Shown piece by piece: positions 26,912 through 35,754 of a stretch of 64,000 nt of DNA. Each line of letters starts with the position of its first letter. The first letter of the stretch is position 1. This stretch comes from Rossellomorea marisflavi. Lineage in GTDB: Bacteria > Bacillota > Bacilli > Bacillales > Bacillaceae_B. Under the pieces are notes generated by a model, which was given only the letters and a program-made list of their open reading frames with translations, was not told the DNA's origin and made no database searches. A program made the translations under genes and the position numbers. Where the stretch lies: positions 3,414,001 to 3,478,000 of the forward strand of contig NZ_CP047095.1 of assembly GCF_009806575.1 (NCBI RefSeq), given 5' to 3'.

Positions 26912-27766
26912 TCATTGTCTGATTAACGGAAGCGTACAGCATCTGAAAGATCCACCAGATTTGATGATTTCAGACAGATCCACTTCCTTTACGGTAAACC
27001 CTTCAGCTGCAATGCGTCGGTTCAACTCTTTATTCTGTGGAAGGCTGATGATCTTGCCGTCCCCGATGGAAAGGACATTGGGTCCCATCCTGAACTGCTC
27101 TTCTTCAGAAACCGTGATGACGTTGTAATGCTTCCTGATTTCTTCATAATCGGATTCAGTGAATGCCGGCGGATAAACGAGGGCCCATTCACTTGATATG
27201 ATCGTGAACACACAGTCGAGGTGGAGGATGCCTTCTTTCAGAGGCAGCGTATGGACCTTGAGATCCGGCAGCTGTTTCCTCAAATGCTGAGCCGCGAGGT
27301 CATTCGTGCGTCCGCTGATGCCTACCCAGACATGCTCCCCGTCAACAAGGACATCCCCACCCTCAATGGAATGCCGCAGTTCGTGATACGGAATATCCTC
27401 CTCGTCAAGCCATTTTTTCAACGTGATGACTTCATTCTGACGAATCTCCGTGTTCATGGCGGAAACGAAGAACCGGTTATGGATGGAGATTCCGATATCC
27501 CTAGTGAACACCTGCTCGTTCAGTTCTTTGGAAGGATCGAGATGGATGACCTCGGAACCGTTGCTTTCAAGGACCCTGACGAACTCACGGTGCTGCCTGA
27601 CGGCTTTCTCCGTATCGATATTCTCTTTCAGGAAATGCTTTTGGGTTTCATTGATGATTTCTTCTATGTGCATGTACTCTGGTGAAACGACCACCACTTT
27701 TTTTAGTGGATCATATTCATTCGGGCAATGGATGGCATCCCCCATCACCGGGAAATGTAAACTCAT
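26912..27766 (-). CDS. DDAH/arginine deiminase-like amidinohydrolase (YkgA-like)
   Basis: A 284-residue member of the pentein superfamily (dimethylarginine dimethylaminohydrolase/amidinotransferase). Visible active-site elements are SIEGGDVLV, the HLD tripeptide (catalytic His region) and the C-terminal nucleophile in GGSFRCCTLPL (C276 or C277). These enzymes hydrolyse guanidino groups of arginine derivatives. The physiological substrate in Bacillus is not known. A paralogue is at 44148-45092. Confidence 0.88.
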   Translation of the reverse strand: MSLHFPVMGDAIHCPNEYDPLKKVVVVSPEYMHIEEIINETQKHFLKENIDTEKAVRQHREFVRVLESNGSEVIHLDPSKELNEQVFTRDIGISIHNRFFVSAMNTEIRQNEVITLKKWLDEEDIPYHELRHSIEGGDVLVDGEHVWVGISGRTNDLAAQHLRKQLPDLKVHTLPLKEGILHLDCVFTIISSEWALVYPPAFTESDYEEIRKHYNVITVSEEEQFRMGPNVLSIGDGKIISLPQNKELNRRIAAEGFTVKEVDLSEIIKSGGSFRCCTLPLIRQ

Positions 27767-27922
27767 AGTGACACCCCTTCAATAAAGATTCTCTGTCTGA
27801 ACCTTTTCCCTTTTAGTATGAATCCAAAACGTCTAATTAAACCAATGGATCCTTTCAGCCCAGCATATCTCAATGGACTTTCCATATAAAGGAGTTGAGC
27901 AGGGTGTCTGACAAAGCGTTCG

Positions 27923-29503
27923 TTATTGCACCAACCGGTCCCGGTCTTTCCAAAATGCATTCCGGATGACGACCTTCTGGATCTTACCCGATGCAGTCTT
28001 TGGCAGCTCATCCGTGAAGGTGATCCCTTTAGGTGCCTTGAAGTGCGCCATCCTGTCCCGGCAGAAATCGATCAATTCTTCTTCCGTGACGTCCACCCCT
28101 CCCCTCACCACGACCACTGCATGGGGGACTTCCCCCCACCGCTCATGGGGTACGGCGACGACCGCAGCTTCCAACACACCCGGATGCTCATAAAGCATCC
28201 CCTCCACCTCAATAGAAGAGATGTTTTCCCCTCCACTGATGATGACATCCTTCTTACGGTCAACGATATCAATGTAGCCGTCGGCATCCACCGTCGCCAT
28301 ATCTCCCGTGTGGAGCCACCCATCCCGGATCGCAGCAGAGGTTGCATCCGGATTCTTAAAGTACCCTTCCATCACCGTGTTGGTCCGGGTGACAATCTCT
28401 CCTGTCGTCAACCCGTCATGAGGAACCTCCCTTCCGCGTTCATCCACAACCTTCACGCGGGATCCAATCATGGCATAACCGGCTTTCGCCTTCAACCGGT
28501 ATTGGTCCTCCCGTTCGATTTCCTTTCCGGCTGAGCGGATCACTGAGGTGGTGATGAGGGGAGCGATTTCGGTCATTCCGTATACTTGGACGAACTCCCA
28601 TCCAAGGTCCTCCTCCACTTTCCTCACAAAAGCAGGAGGAGGGGCAGAACCAGCAATGATAACCCTTACATTTTGGTTCAGGGTGGGATTCGATGCTTCG
28701 AACTCATCGAATATCATCGTAAGGACCGTCGGTGCCATATGCATGACCGTTACCTTGTGCTCGTTAAGAAGCCGGAAGATGTTTTTCGGGTCCACCTTCC
28801 TCAGCATCACCTGTGTGGCACCATTTGCCGTATAGTAGAAAGGCGAGCCCCAGCCGTTCACATGGAACATGGGGAGGACATGCAAAAGCGTATCCCTGTC
28901 GGATACACGTAAATGGTGCATGGCAGACATGGCGTGCAAGAAGTTGGTACGGTGCGTCAACAGGACGCCCTTCGGATCTCCAGTCGTTCCGCTCGTGTAC
29001 AGAAGGGAGGCAATATCCGTCTCCTCAAGCGGCTCCCGATTGAAAGGGTCCCCTCCGAAAGAAGCAATCCATTCTTCATAATTGGCATACTCCCCCCTAT
29101 ACTCTCCATGTACCACTACCTTCTCCAGTGTAGGCACCCCATCAAGGATCGGCTCGACCAAATGAAGGAGCTCGCGATCAACAAGAAGCACCCTGCTTTC
29201 ACTGTGAGTGAGGATGAACCGGTATTCTTCCGGTTTCAGACGGGTATTCAACGGAGTCATGATGCCGCCGACACTGAATACACCGTAAAACCCTTCAAGC
29301 ATTTCCACCGAATTCGGAGCGAGGTATGCAACCTTATCCCCTTTCTCCACACCGGCGTTCTTCAATCCCCGTGCCAGACGATTCACCCGTCGATTCAAAT
29401 CACTATAAGTAAACGTTCTTTCCTCATCGATGACCGCGACCTTATCACCGTACAATTCAACAGCCCTGTCCAAAAAATCCGTTAAAACCAATGGTACATG
29501 CAT
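27923..29503 (-). CDS. Long-chain fatty-acid-CoA ligase (AMP-forming)
   Basis: A 526-residue adenylate-forming enzyme. The AMP-binding P-loop is LLYTSGTTGDPKG, followed by QVYGMTE, the hinge YIDIVDRKKDVI and a C-terminal PKTASGKI with the catalytic Lys. The start is the ATG at 29503 with AAGGGGTGG upstream. It would activate fatty or aromatic acids to CoA thioesters, which could feed the fadNAE pathway. The protein resembles the short FadD/DitJ-type ligases; chain-length preference cannot be read. Confidence 0.9.
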   Translation of the reverse strand: MHVPLVLTDFLDRAVELYGDKVAVIDEERTFTYSDLNRRVNRLARGLKNAGVEKGDKVAYLAPNSVEMLEGFYGVFSVGGIMTPLNTRLKPEEYRFILTHSESRVLLVDRELLHLVEPILDGVPTLEKVVVHGEYRGEYANYEEWIASFGGDPFNREPLEETDIASLLYTSGTTGDPKGVLLTHRTNFLHAMSAMHHLRVSDRDTLLHVLPMFHVNGWGSPFYYTANGATQVMLRKVDPKNIFRLLNEHKVTVMHMAPTVLTMIFDEFEASNPTLNQNVRVIIAGSAPPPAFVRKVEEDLGWEFVQVYGMTEIAPLITTSVIRSAGKEIEREDQYRLKAKAGYAMIGSRVKVVDERGREVPHDGLTTGEIVTRTNTVMEGYFKNPDATSAAIRDGWLHTGDMATVDADGYIDIVDRKKDVIISGGENISSIEVEGMLYEHPGVLEAAVVAVPHERWGEVPHAVVVVRGGVDVTEEELIDFCRDRMAHFKAPKGITFTDELPKTASGKIQKVVIRNAFWKDRDRLVQ

Positions 29504-29637
29504 GAACTCCACCCCTTCATTTGTCCTTGATTCATTTATAAGGTAATTTTTGTGAATTTTCAATCATTTAGTTCCATAATAAAGGACCAGTGTCTCCCTT
29601 TTAAACAGGCGGCCGATTACATTTGTTTCTCCCTGGA

Positions 29638-29666
29638 ATAAAAAAACGGAGGCAGTGGCCCCCGTT
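29638..29666 (-). terminator. Terminator after the DEAD-box helicase gene
   Basis: On the minus strand AACGGGGGCCACTGCCTCCGTT forms an imperfect stem followed by seven T residues. Confidence 0.78.
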
Positions 29667-29670
29667 CACA

Positions 29671-30990
29671 TTATCGACTTCTTCTTTGATCCGTGCTTCT
29701 CTTTCGCTCACCACCACGGCGGGATGAACCAGACCCTTGAGATTTCCCCGCTCTCGGTCTTTCCTTCGAGCGGTTCCCCCTGTTGCGGTCCCTGCTTTCG
29801 CGGATGTTCTTTTCCCTGCGATCTTTGGTGGACTCCCCACCTGACACCTTTGGAGTCGGCTGGGATAACGCTACTTCCACGATCCTGCGCGGAAGATTCA
29901 ATCCCAGTCCTTTTTCAATCGTCTGGAGATCCTGCTTGTCCTTAAGCGCCACGAATGTGATGGCAAGGCCGTCTTTCCCCGCCCTTCCCGTACGACCGAT
30001 CCGGTGGATGTAGCTTTCCACATCCTGAGGAATATCGTAATTGAAGACATGGGTGACGCCATCGATATCGAGACCTCGGGCGGCTACGTCGGTTGCGATC
30101 AGGTACTGGAGCTTCACTTCCCTGAACCGTTTCATCACGCCTTCACGTTTAGCCTGGGAAAGGTCTCCGTGGAGTTCGTCCACGAGGAAGCCACGTGCCT
30201 TGAGCTCTCCGTAAAGCTTTGATACCCTTCTTTTCGTCCTGCAGAAGATGATGCCAAGGAATGGTTGCTCTTCTTTGATCACCTTGGAGAGGGCATCGAG
30301 CTTTTTCCTGTCTGTTGTCTCGACGACTTCCTGACGGATCTCTTCGACGATCCGCTCCTTTGTCCTGATCTCCACATTGCTTGGGGACTTCATGTAGCGC
30401 TTCCCGATCTTGCGGATATCCTTGGACATGGTTGCCGAGAATAAAGCCGTCTGTCTTGTGAATGGCGTCTCCCTGATGATGGATTCCACTTCATCAAAGA
30501 ATCCGATATGAAGCATCTGATCTGCTTCATCGAGTACAAGGAACGAGACATCGATGAATTCGATCGTTCCCCTCCGAACGTGATCAAGGATCCGCCCAGG
30601 AGTCCCGATCACCACATGGATGGCTTGATTTTTCAGCCTGTGGATCTGCTTTTCAACATCCTGACCACCATATACGGCGAGGACATTGATGTCTTCCTCG
30701 GTTGCAGCAAGAAGCTGCTTCAACTCTGCTGTGACTTGGATCGCCAATTCGCGCGTCGGAGTCACGATCAGTGATTGGATCGTGTCCTTGTTACTATCTA
30801 TGGAATGAAGCATCGGAAGCAGGAAGGCCAAGGTCTTCCCTGTCCCCGTCTGGGCTTGCCCGATGACGTCCTTTCCTGCCATGAGCAAGGGGATCGTCTC
30901 TTTCTGGATCGGGGTCGGCTCCGTGATGGACTGCCCTTCCAATGCCTGGATATACTGTTGATCAATGCCTAACTCTTTAAACTCATTCAT
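29671..30990 (-). CDS. DEAD-box ATP-dependent RNA helicase
   Basis: A 439-residue RNA helicase with all core motifs: the Q motif PTPIQ, motif I AQTGTGKT, motif Ia PTRELAIQ, motif II VLDEAD, motif III SAT, and motif [12 protein letters not shown]. The last 60-70 residues are a basic, Arg/Ser/Gly-rich tail that should bind RNA, as in CshA/DeaD-type cold-shock helicases. The ATG at 30990 has AGAGGTGA upstream. Which Bacillus paralogue it is cannot be settled by eye. Confidence 0.94.
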   Translation of the reverse strand: MNEFKELGIDQQYIQALEGQSITEPTPIQKETIPLLMAGKDVIGQAQTGTGKTLAFLLPMLHSIDSNKDTIQSLIVTPTRELAIQVTAELKQLLAATEEDINVLAVYGGQDVEKQIHRLKNQAIHVVIGTPGRILDHVRRGTIEFIDVSFLVLDEADQMLHIGFFDEVESIIRETPFTRQTALFSATMSKDIRKIGKRYMKSPSNVEIRTKERIVEEIRQEVVETTDRKKLDALSKVIKEEQPFLGIIFCRTKRRVSKLYGELKARGFLVDELHGDLSQAKREGVMKRFREVKLQYLIATDVAARGLDIDGVTHVFNYDIPQDVESYIHRIGRTGRAGKDGLAITFVALKDKQDLQTIEKGLGLNLPRRIVEVALSQPTPKVSGGESTKDRREKNIRESRDRNRGNRSKERPRAGKSQGSGSSRRGGERKRSTDQRRSR

Positions 30991-31085
30991 ACTGTCACCT
31001 CTTGGTCCATTATACATGGAACGAACCAAGATACATAGGCTCTATGCTATAATGGGACAATCGAAAACAGAAATGAGGATGAAAC

Positions 31086-31544
31086 ATGCTGACGTTTGAA
31101 CAAAAATGCACGATCATAGAAGGGTTCGAGGAGCTGACCCGCAAGGACGTATCCCTCGGCCGGGTGAACTATCACTTCGAAGACAGCCTGTACGAAAAAA
31201 CGACCGTCGTTTATCACCTTCACCCGAATGGGAACGGCTTCGTCTATACAGGCAATCTTCCGGGTTATTCGCCAAATGCCAAAGGACTTGTGAATGTAAG
31301 GGACTTTGATGAAGAGCAATTACGCACAATCATCGCAGATTCAATCTCCTTCCTAAGTACGGAAGAAGAAATCCTTCCGCCTGAAGAACAGACCTGGATC
31401 GACGCAGAGGGACACACCCTCTTGCTCACTGAAGAAGATGATCGCTGGAATATTTATTCAGGGGAAAATCTCGAAGACAGTTTCGGCGGATATGAAGACG
31501 CTGCCCATTATCTCCGGGAAGAAGGCTTCAAGCGCCGGAAGTAA
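31086..31544 (+). CDS. Hypothetical protein (152 aa)
   Basis: A 152-residue acidic cytosolic protein divergent from the helicase gene. The N-terminal half is a beta-rich domain with an aromatic/His segment (KTTVVYHLHPNGNGFVY), and the C-terminal part has helices. GAGGATGAAAC precedes the ATG. No signal peptide or membrane segment. I do not recognise the family. Confidence 0.75.
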   Translation: MLTFEQKCTIIEGFEELTRKDVSLGRVNYHFEDSLYEKTTVVYHLHPNGNGFVYTGNLPGYSPNAKGLVNVRDFDEEQLRTIIADSISFLSTEEEILPPEEQTWIDAEGHTLLLTEEDDRWNIYSGENLEDSFGGYEDAAHYLREEGFKRRK

Positions 31545-31623
31545 GAAAAGAAAGTGACACCTACCAAAGTGTGTTGACATACTAAATATACTATCGCCTA
31601 TTTCACAAAAGGAGTGACTTCGA

Positions 31624-32160
31624 TTGAAGATTTTGACTTTGCTAGGTAGTACGAGAAAAAATGGGAATTCAGAAACCCTTGCCCGTAAAGCAGTGGAAGG
31701 GACCGATCACACCATCGTCACCCTGGCAGACCTTACCATTGAAGCCATCACCGACCTCAGGCACACGCCTGAAGGATTCTCACCGGTGGATGATGATTAC
31801 GAAAAACTCGTCACCCTCATGGAAGAGCATGATGTCCTATTATTCGCCACCCCTCTGTATTGGTACGGAATGAGCGGACCGATGAAGGACTTCTTCGATC
31901 GCTGGAGCCAGTATCTTCGCGATGACCGTTTCAACCTGAAGGAAGAACTGAAGAAAAAGAAAGCCTACGTTATCATCACAGGTGGTACCAGCGCCAAAGT
32001 GAAGGGGCTCCCCCTTGTACAGCAATTCAATTACATTTGCGAATTCGTAAACATGGAATTTGTCGACTATATCATAGGTGCCGGTGTCAAACCGGGCGAA
32101 ATCCTGAATGATGAAGCATCCCTTCTTAAAGCAGCACGCTGGAATGAAGCATTCAAGTAA
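31624..32160 (+). CDS. NADPH-dependent FMN reductase-family flavoprotein
   Basis: A 178-residue flavodoxin-like protein. TTG start with AAAGGAGTGAC upstream. The FMN-binding loop is LLGSTRKNGNSE near the N-terminus and a second motif is ATPLYWYGMSGPMKDFFDRW. Such enzymes reduce quinones, azo compounds or FMN with NAD(P)H. It lies at the edge of the redox-stress cluster at 32-44 kb. Confidence 0.88.
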   Translation: MKILTLLGSTRKNGNSETLARKAVEGTDHTIVTLADLTIEAITDLRHTPEGFSPVDDDYEKLVTLMEEHDVLLFATPLYWYGMSGPMKDFFDRWSQYLRDDRFNLKEELKKKKAYVIITGGTSAKVKGLPLVQQFNYICEFVNMEFVDYIIGAGVKPGEILNDEASLLKAARWNEAFK

Positions 32161-32179
32161 CCGATATAAACACCATTTC

Positions 32180-32212
32180 AAAAAGCCAGGCATGGTCAAT
32201 GCCTGGCTTTTT
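32180..32212. terminator. Terminator after the flavin reductase gene
   Basis: AAAAAGCCAGGCAT and ATGCCTGGCTTTTT form a 14-bp perfect stem around GGTCA. Confidence 0.95.
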
Positions 32213-32296
32213 ACGTTGTGCTCCACGTTTACAAAAGAATAAGCCATGGGAACCCGGTTATACTACTACTAATTCAGTTGAAGAGGTGGAGACAGC

Positions 32297-32584
32297 ATGG
32301 ACTTTCCGACGATCCATACGAATTTCTGGGATGCCGTCACGGCCATTCCCATCATCATCGTCCTGACCCAGTTGATCAAGATCACCATCAAACCACGCCC
32401 ATTCTGGGTACCGACGATTGCCACCATCCTCGGACTTCTCCTCTCAATATTCGTCAGCCACAAAGGTCATCTTGCCACCGGGATCTTCATGGGCTTCTTT
32501 TATGGATATGCAGCCATCGGCAGCTTCGCATCCATGAAGACGTCTTTCCTGACTTACAGGGGGATGAAGGAAACAGCCGAATAA
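32297..32584 (+). CDS. Small membrane protein (95 aa)
   Basis: Three hydrophobic segments (about residues 14-29, 38-54 and 62-79) with short charged loops, ending in a polar tail. GGTGGAGAC precedes the ATG. The size and three-helix layout resemble small holin-like membrane proteins, but no lysis genes are nearby. It converges on ohrR with a 2-base gap, so transcripts may overlap. Confidence 0.7.
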   Translation: MDFPTIHTNFWDAVTAIPIIIVLTQLIKITIKPRPFWVPTIATILGLLLSIFVSHKGHLATGIFMGFFYGYAAIGSFASMKTSFLTYRGMKETAE

Positions 32585-32586
32585 CC

Positions 32587-33030
32587 TTATTCCTGATGCC
32601 GCAGCTTCTTCAAGATCGTTGATAGCGTGCCATCAAGCTGCATCAATTCCTCAGGGTTCATATCCAGGTTCTCAAGAAGGCGGGTCGGCACACATTCAGC
32701 TTTTTCCCTCATGTTTTCCCCTTCCTGTGTGAGGGTAATACATACACTACGTTCATCTTCAACAGAACGCCGGCGTTCCACCAACCCGTTCGCCTCCATC
32801 CTTTTCAGCATCGGAGTCAGCGTACCGGAATCAAGGAAAAGATGTGTCCCGAGCTCTTTGACGGTCACCGTCCCCTTCTCCCAAAGAACCAGCATGGCCA
32901 GATACTGAGGATATGTGAGGCCGATCTCATCCAAAAGTTCTCTATATAATTTCGTAATCTCCCGCTCGGCAGAGTAGATTTTAAAACAGATTTGATTTTC
33001 AAGAAGCAATAATTCCTTCATGGATTTCAT
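32587..33030 (-). CDS. ohrR: Organic peroxide sensor OhrR (MarR family)
   Basis: A 147-residue MarR-type winged-helix repressor. The redox-sensing Cys is conserved near the N-terminus (ENQICFKIY, C15), and the DNA-binding wing carries ERRRSVEDERSV. It should repress ohr until the Cys is oxidised by organic hydroperoxide or hypochlorite. A second Met (MKELLLL, 33021) may be the start. It is divergent from ohr with two operator-like repeats between them. Confidence 0.92.
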   Translation of the reverse strand: MKSMKELLLLENQICFKIYSAEREITKLYRELLDEIGLTYPQYLAMLVLWEKGTVTVKELGTHLFLDSGTLTPMLKRMEANGLVERRRSVEDERSVCITLTQEGENMREKAECVPTRLLENLDMNPEELMQLDGTLSTILKKLRHQE

Positions 33031-33088
33031 GTCCTTTCTTATTAGAACTCATTATCGATATCATACAGAATAAAAACAAAATCATCAA

Positions 33089-33110
33089 ATTTAATTGCAC
33101 ACAATTAAAT
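33089..33110. promoter_or_regulatory. OhrR operator-like inverted repeat 1
   Basis: ATTTAATTG and CAATTAAAT form perfect 9-base arms around CACA. The repeat overlaps the upstream edge of the ohr -35 and the ohrR leader, so it could control both divergent genes. Confidence 0.85.
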
Positions 33111-33112
33111 TG

Positions 33113-33141
33113 TTGACAACTCAAACAAACGGATGTATCAT
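33113..33141 (+). promoter_or_regulatory. Sigma-A promoter of ohr
   Basis: -35 TTGACA (33113-33118), 17-base spacer, -10 TATCAT (33136-33141). It sits between the two OhrR-like repeats. Confidence 0.8.
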
Positions 33142-33153
33142 AGGTTTTGTAGT

Positions 33154-33178
33154 AATTAATTGTGCACAACCTAATTAA
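33154..33178. promoter_or_regulatory. OhrR operator-like inverted repeat 2
   Basis: AATTAATTGTGCACAACCTAATT contains the core palindrome TTGTGCACAA (33160-33169) with AT-rich flanks similar to repeat 1. It lies downstream of the ohr -10. Confidence 0.7.
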
Positions 33179-33206
33179 AATAAAAAACCTCAAGGAGTGA
33201 ATGAAC

Positions 33207-33629
33207 ATGGAAGCATTATACACAGCAAAATCAACAGCAGATGGCGGACGTACTGGTAAGGTGGTAAGCAGCGACGGATTGATCGATTTCGATTTGGCGA
33301 TGCCTAAGTCTCTCGGCGGATCTGGAGACATTGATTCCACCAACCCGGAACAATTATTCTCAGCGGGTTACGCAGCATGTTTCGATAGCGCCCTCAACAT
33401 GGTCGCACGCCAAGAACGCAAAAAAATCGACTCGCGCGTAACAGCAGAAGTCTCTATCGGTAAAGACACCGACGGCGGCTTCAAACTGGCAGTCGTCCTG
33501 ACAGCTGCCATCAACGGCGTTGACGAAAGCGAAGCAAAAGACCTGATCGAAAAAGCCCACCAAGCTTGCCCTTACTCCAAAGCAACACGCGGCAACATCG
33601 ACGTGGAATTGAAAACAGAAAGCTTCTGA
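33207..33629 (+). CDS. ohr: Organic hydroperoxide resistance protein Ohr
   Basis: A 140-residue thiol peroxidase of the OsmC/Ohr family. Catalytic Cys are in AAGYAACFDSA and HQACPYSKATRGN, the two conserved sites that reduce organic hydroperoxides with lipoylated or dithiol partners. The ATG at 33207 has AAGGAG nine bases upstream; another ATG six bases earlier is too close to it. Regulated by the divergent OhrR. Confidence 0.95.
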   Translation: MEALYTAKSTADGGRTGKVVSSDGLIDFDLAMPKSLGGSGDIDSTNPEQLFSAGYAACFDSALNMVARQERKKIDSRVTAEVSIGKDTDGGFKLAVVLTAAINGVDESEAKDLIEKAHQACPYSKATRGNIDVELKTESF

Positions 33630-33647
33630 TTCATACCAAGCACATAA

Positions 33648-33694
33648 GAACCCGAGCCGATTCTCGTTATGAGATTCGGCTCGGGTTTTCTTTT
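33648..33694 (+). terminator. Terminator after ohr
   Basis: GAACCCGAGCCGA pairs with TCGGCTCGGGTTT.. around a 17-base loop containing a further small stem (TCTCGTTATGAGA), and runs into T residues. Confidence 0.92.
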
Positions 33695-33763
33695 TATACG
33701 ATTTGATTGACTCCAAGCAAAGAAAGAAGGGCCACCTTCCTTTCTTATTCCGTGTATGAAGGA

Positions 33764-34512
33764 TGTTGCGGCCGACTCCTGCGGTGGATCAGAGCCAAGG
33801 TTGAGACCCCGGAGGCTCCAGCCGAAGCGGCTCAGGCTACCTCCCCGCCGGAAAGCAGCCGCCGAAGCGTAATGGAACGGTCTTAATACTACTACTATCT
33901 ACCTCAACAGCACAAAATCAATCATGATTTGTAAGGAAACAGTAACTTTCCCTTTCTGCAATGAAGTGGTGGCGGCTGACTCCTGCGTGAATCAGAGGCA
34001 AGGTTGAGACCCCGGAGGCGTCAACCGAAACGGCTCAGGCTACCTCCCCGCCGGAAAGCAGCCGCCGCAGCGAAATGGAACGGTCTTAGTATTACTACTC
34101 CCCACTTCAACAGCAAGAAATTAACTCGATTGTGAATGAAGCAACAACTTCCCTTCAACCACTGAAGAGTGCAATGAAGCGGAGGCGGCTGACTCCTGCG
34201 TGGATCAGAGGCAAGATTGAGACCCTGGAGGCGCCAGCCGAAGCGGCTCAAATGCCTCCCCGCCGGAAAGCAGCCGCCGCAGCGAAATGGAACGGTCTTA
34301 GTATTACTACTCCCCACTTCAACAGCAAGAAATTAACTCGATTGTGAATGAAGCAACAACTTCCCTTCAACCACTGAAGAGTGCAATGAAGCGGAGGCGG
34401 CTGACTCCTGCGTGGATCAGAGGCAAGGTTGAGACCCTGGAGGCGCCAGCCGAAACGGCTCAGGCTACCTCCCCGCCGGAAAGCAGCCGCCGCAGCGAAA
34501 TGGAACGGTCTA
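33764..34512. repeat. Four-copy tandem array of an about 212-bp repeat with inverted ends
   Basis: Four core copies at about 33764-33886, 33967-34089, 34179-34300 and 34391-34512. Start-to-start distances are about 203, 212 and 212. Each core starts with a GGCGGCTGACTCCTGCG-type end and closes with GGAAAGCAGCCGCC, so the ends are inverted repeats (GGCGGCTG / CAGCCGCC) that can fold on themselves. Linkers 2 and 3 (tagtattactactcccc... to gagtgcaatgaagcgga) are essentially identical, which shows tandem duplication of core plus linker. Internal constant parts include GGTTGAGACC, GAGGC and CCCCGCCGGAAAGC. The core resembles dispersed Bacillaceae non-coding repeats (gactcctgcgg..ggaaagc type). No transposase. 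Frames inside are repeat artefacts. Confidence 0.9.
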
Positions 34513-34646
34513 CTAATACAGACTCCACTCACAGTTCTTAGTACAAAATAACCAACACCACTTCTGACTATCCCCCATCTTGGACAGAATAACACCAATC
34601 AAGCTATACTTTTCCTATCTAAACCACTCTCGAAAGGAACGACGCC

Positions 34647-35729
34647 ATGACTGCCATCATCACCATCGTCCTCATCCTGCTCATCTCAACCATTGCCATC
34701 CTGAGCTTCTACCCACCCCTGGGAAGAAAGCCTTCCAAAACCCGCGTGGAATCTTCCACAGCATTCAAGGATGGATCATTTAAAAATAAAGAAGAAATCA
34801 ACATGGGCACCAGCTTCTCCTCCAGCGTCGGAATGTTCAAAGACTTCATGAAAAAAGACACGGAGCGGAAGCCTGCAGAGGCCATTCCCATGGTCCATGT
34901 CAAGCCGGGAACCCATATACATGAGACAGCCATCACGTGGTTCGGCCATTCAGCCACCCTACTTGAACTAGAAGGAAAACGACTTCTCTTGGATCCCATG
35001 TTCGGAAAAGCTCCCACTCCATTTCCGTGGCTTGCCGGAAACCGGTTCAGCAAAGGCCTTCCGTTCTCCACCGAGGATCTTTTGCCCATCGATGCCGTCC
35101 TTTTCACACATGATCATTACGATCACCTGGATTACGGCACCATCAAACGATTGAAAGATCACATCCCTCAATTCTTTGTCCCGATCGGGGTCGGAAGTCA
35201 TTTAGAGCATTGGGGAGTCAAGGCAGAACGAATCACCGAAGCAGACTGGTGGGATGAAGAGGATTGGAAAGGGCTCAAGCTTGCCTTTACGCCGTCGAGA
35301 CATTTTTCTGGACGGAGCCTGAATGATCGGAACGCTACGCTTTGGGGTTCCTGGTGCATACTGGGAAAATCGAAAAAGGTGTTTTATTCAGGCGATGGCG
35401 GTTACGGGTCTCATTTCAAGAAGATCGGGGAGCACTACGGACCGTTCAACCTGACCATCATGGAGTGCGGCCAATATGATCCCCGCTGGAAGGACGTCCA
35501 CATGATGCCGGAAGAAACGGCCCAGGCCCACCTTGATGTGGGCGGTGACCTCATGCTTCCGGTCCACTGGGGTGCATTCGTCCTTTCATTCCATTCATGG
35601 ACCGATCCGATCGAACGGGTATCGGCCGCTGCACAACAATTGGATATCCCCCTCCTCACCCCCAAAGTCGGGGAACGACTGATAATGGAAAAAAGAGAGA
35701 GAGGTACACCCTACTGGTGGAAAGCATAA
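34647..35729 (+). CDS. MBL-fold metallo-hydrolase (NAPE-PLD/UlaG-like)
   Basis: A 360-residue metallo-beta-lactamase-fold enzyme with an N-terminal hydrophobic anchor (about residues 2-21). The metal motif is THDHYDHLD, with further ligands in YSGDGGYG and LPVHWGAF. The family includes N-acyl-phosphatidylethanolamine phospholipase D-like and UlaG-like hydrolases. The anchor suggests action at the membrane, perhaps on a lipid. AAAGGAACGACGCC precedes the ATG. Confidence 0.88.
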   Translation: MTAIITIVLILLISTIAILSFYPPLGRKPSKTRVESSTAFKDGSFKNKEEINMGTSFSSSVGMFKDFMKKDTERKPAEAIPMVHVKPGTHIHETAITWFGHSATLLELEGKRLLLDPMFGKAPTPFPWLAGNRFSKGLPFSTEDLLPIDAVLFTHDHYDHLDYGTIKRLKDHIPQFFVPIGVGSHLEHWGVKAERITEADWWDEEDWKGLKLAFTPSRHFSGRSLNDRNATLWGSWCILGKSKKVFYSGDGGYGSHFKKIGEHYGPFNLTIMECGQYDPRWKDVHMMPEETAQAHLDVGGDLMLPVHWGAFVLSFHSWTDPIERVSAAAQQLDIPLLTPKVGERLIMEKRERGTPYWWKA

Positions 35730-35754
35730 GGAGGCGCCTCCTTATGCTTTTTTA
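35721..35754. terminator. Perfect 30-bp palindromic terminator
   Basis: AAAGCATAAGGAGG and its exact complement CCTCCTTATGCTTT meet at CG with no loop base, a 30-base perfect palindrome that includes the hydrolase stop codon region and is followed by T residues. It ends transcripts from both directions. Confidence 0.9.

Noticed and set aside
33764..34512. CRISPR array
   Set aside because: Units are about 212 bp with conserved linkers, not 25-40 bp repeats with unique spacers, and no cas genes are seen.
33764..34598. Open frames inside the repeat array (e.g. on either strand near 34021-34598, around 60-116 codons)
   Set aside because: They repeat with the 212-bp unit, have no ribosome binding sites and arise from the repeat sequence.
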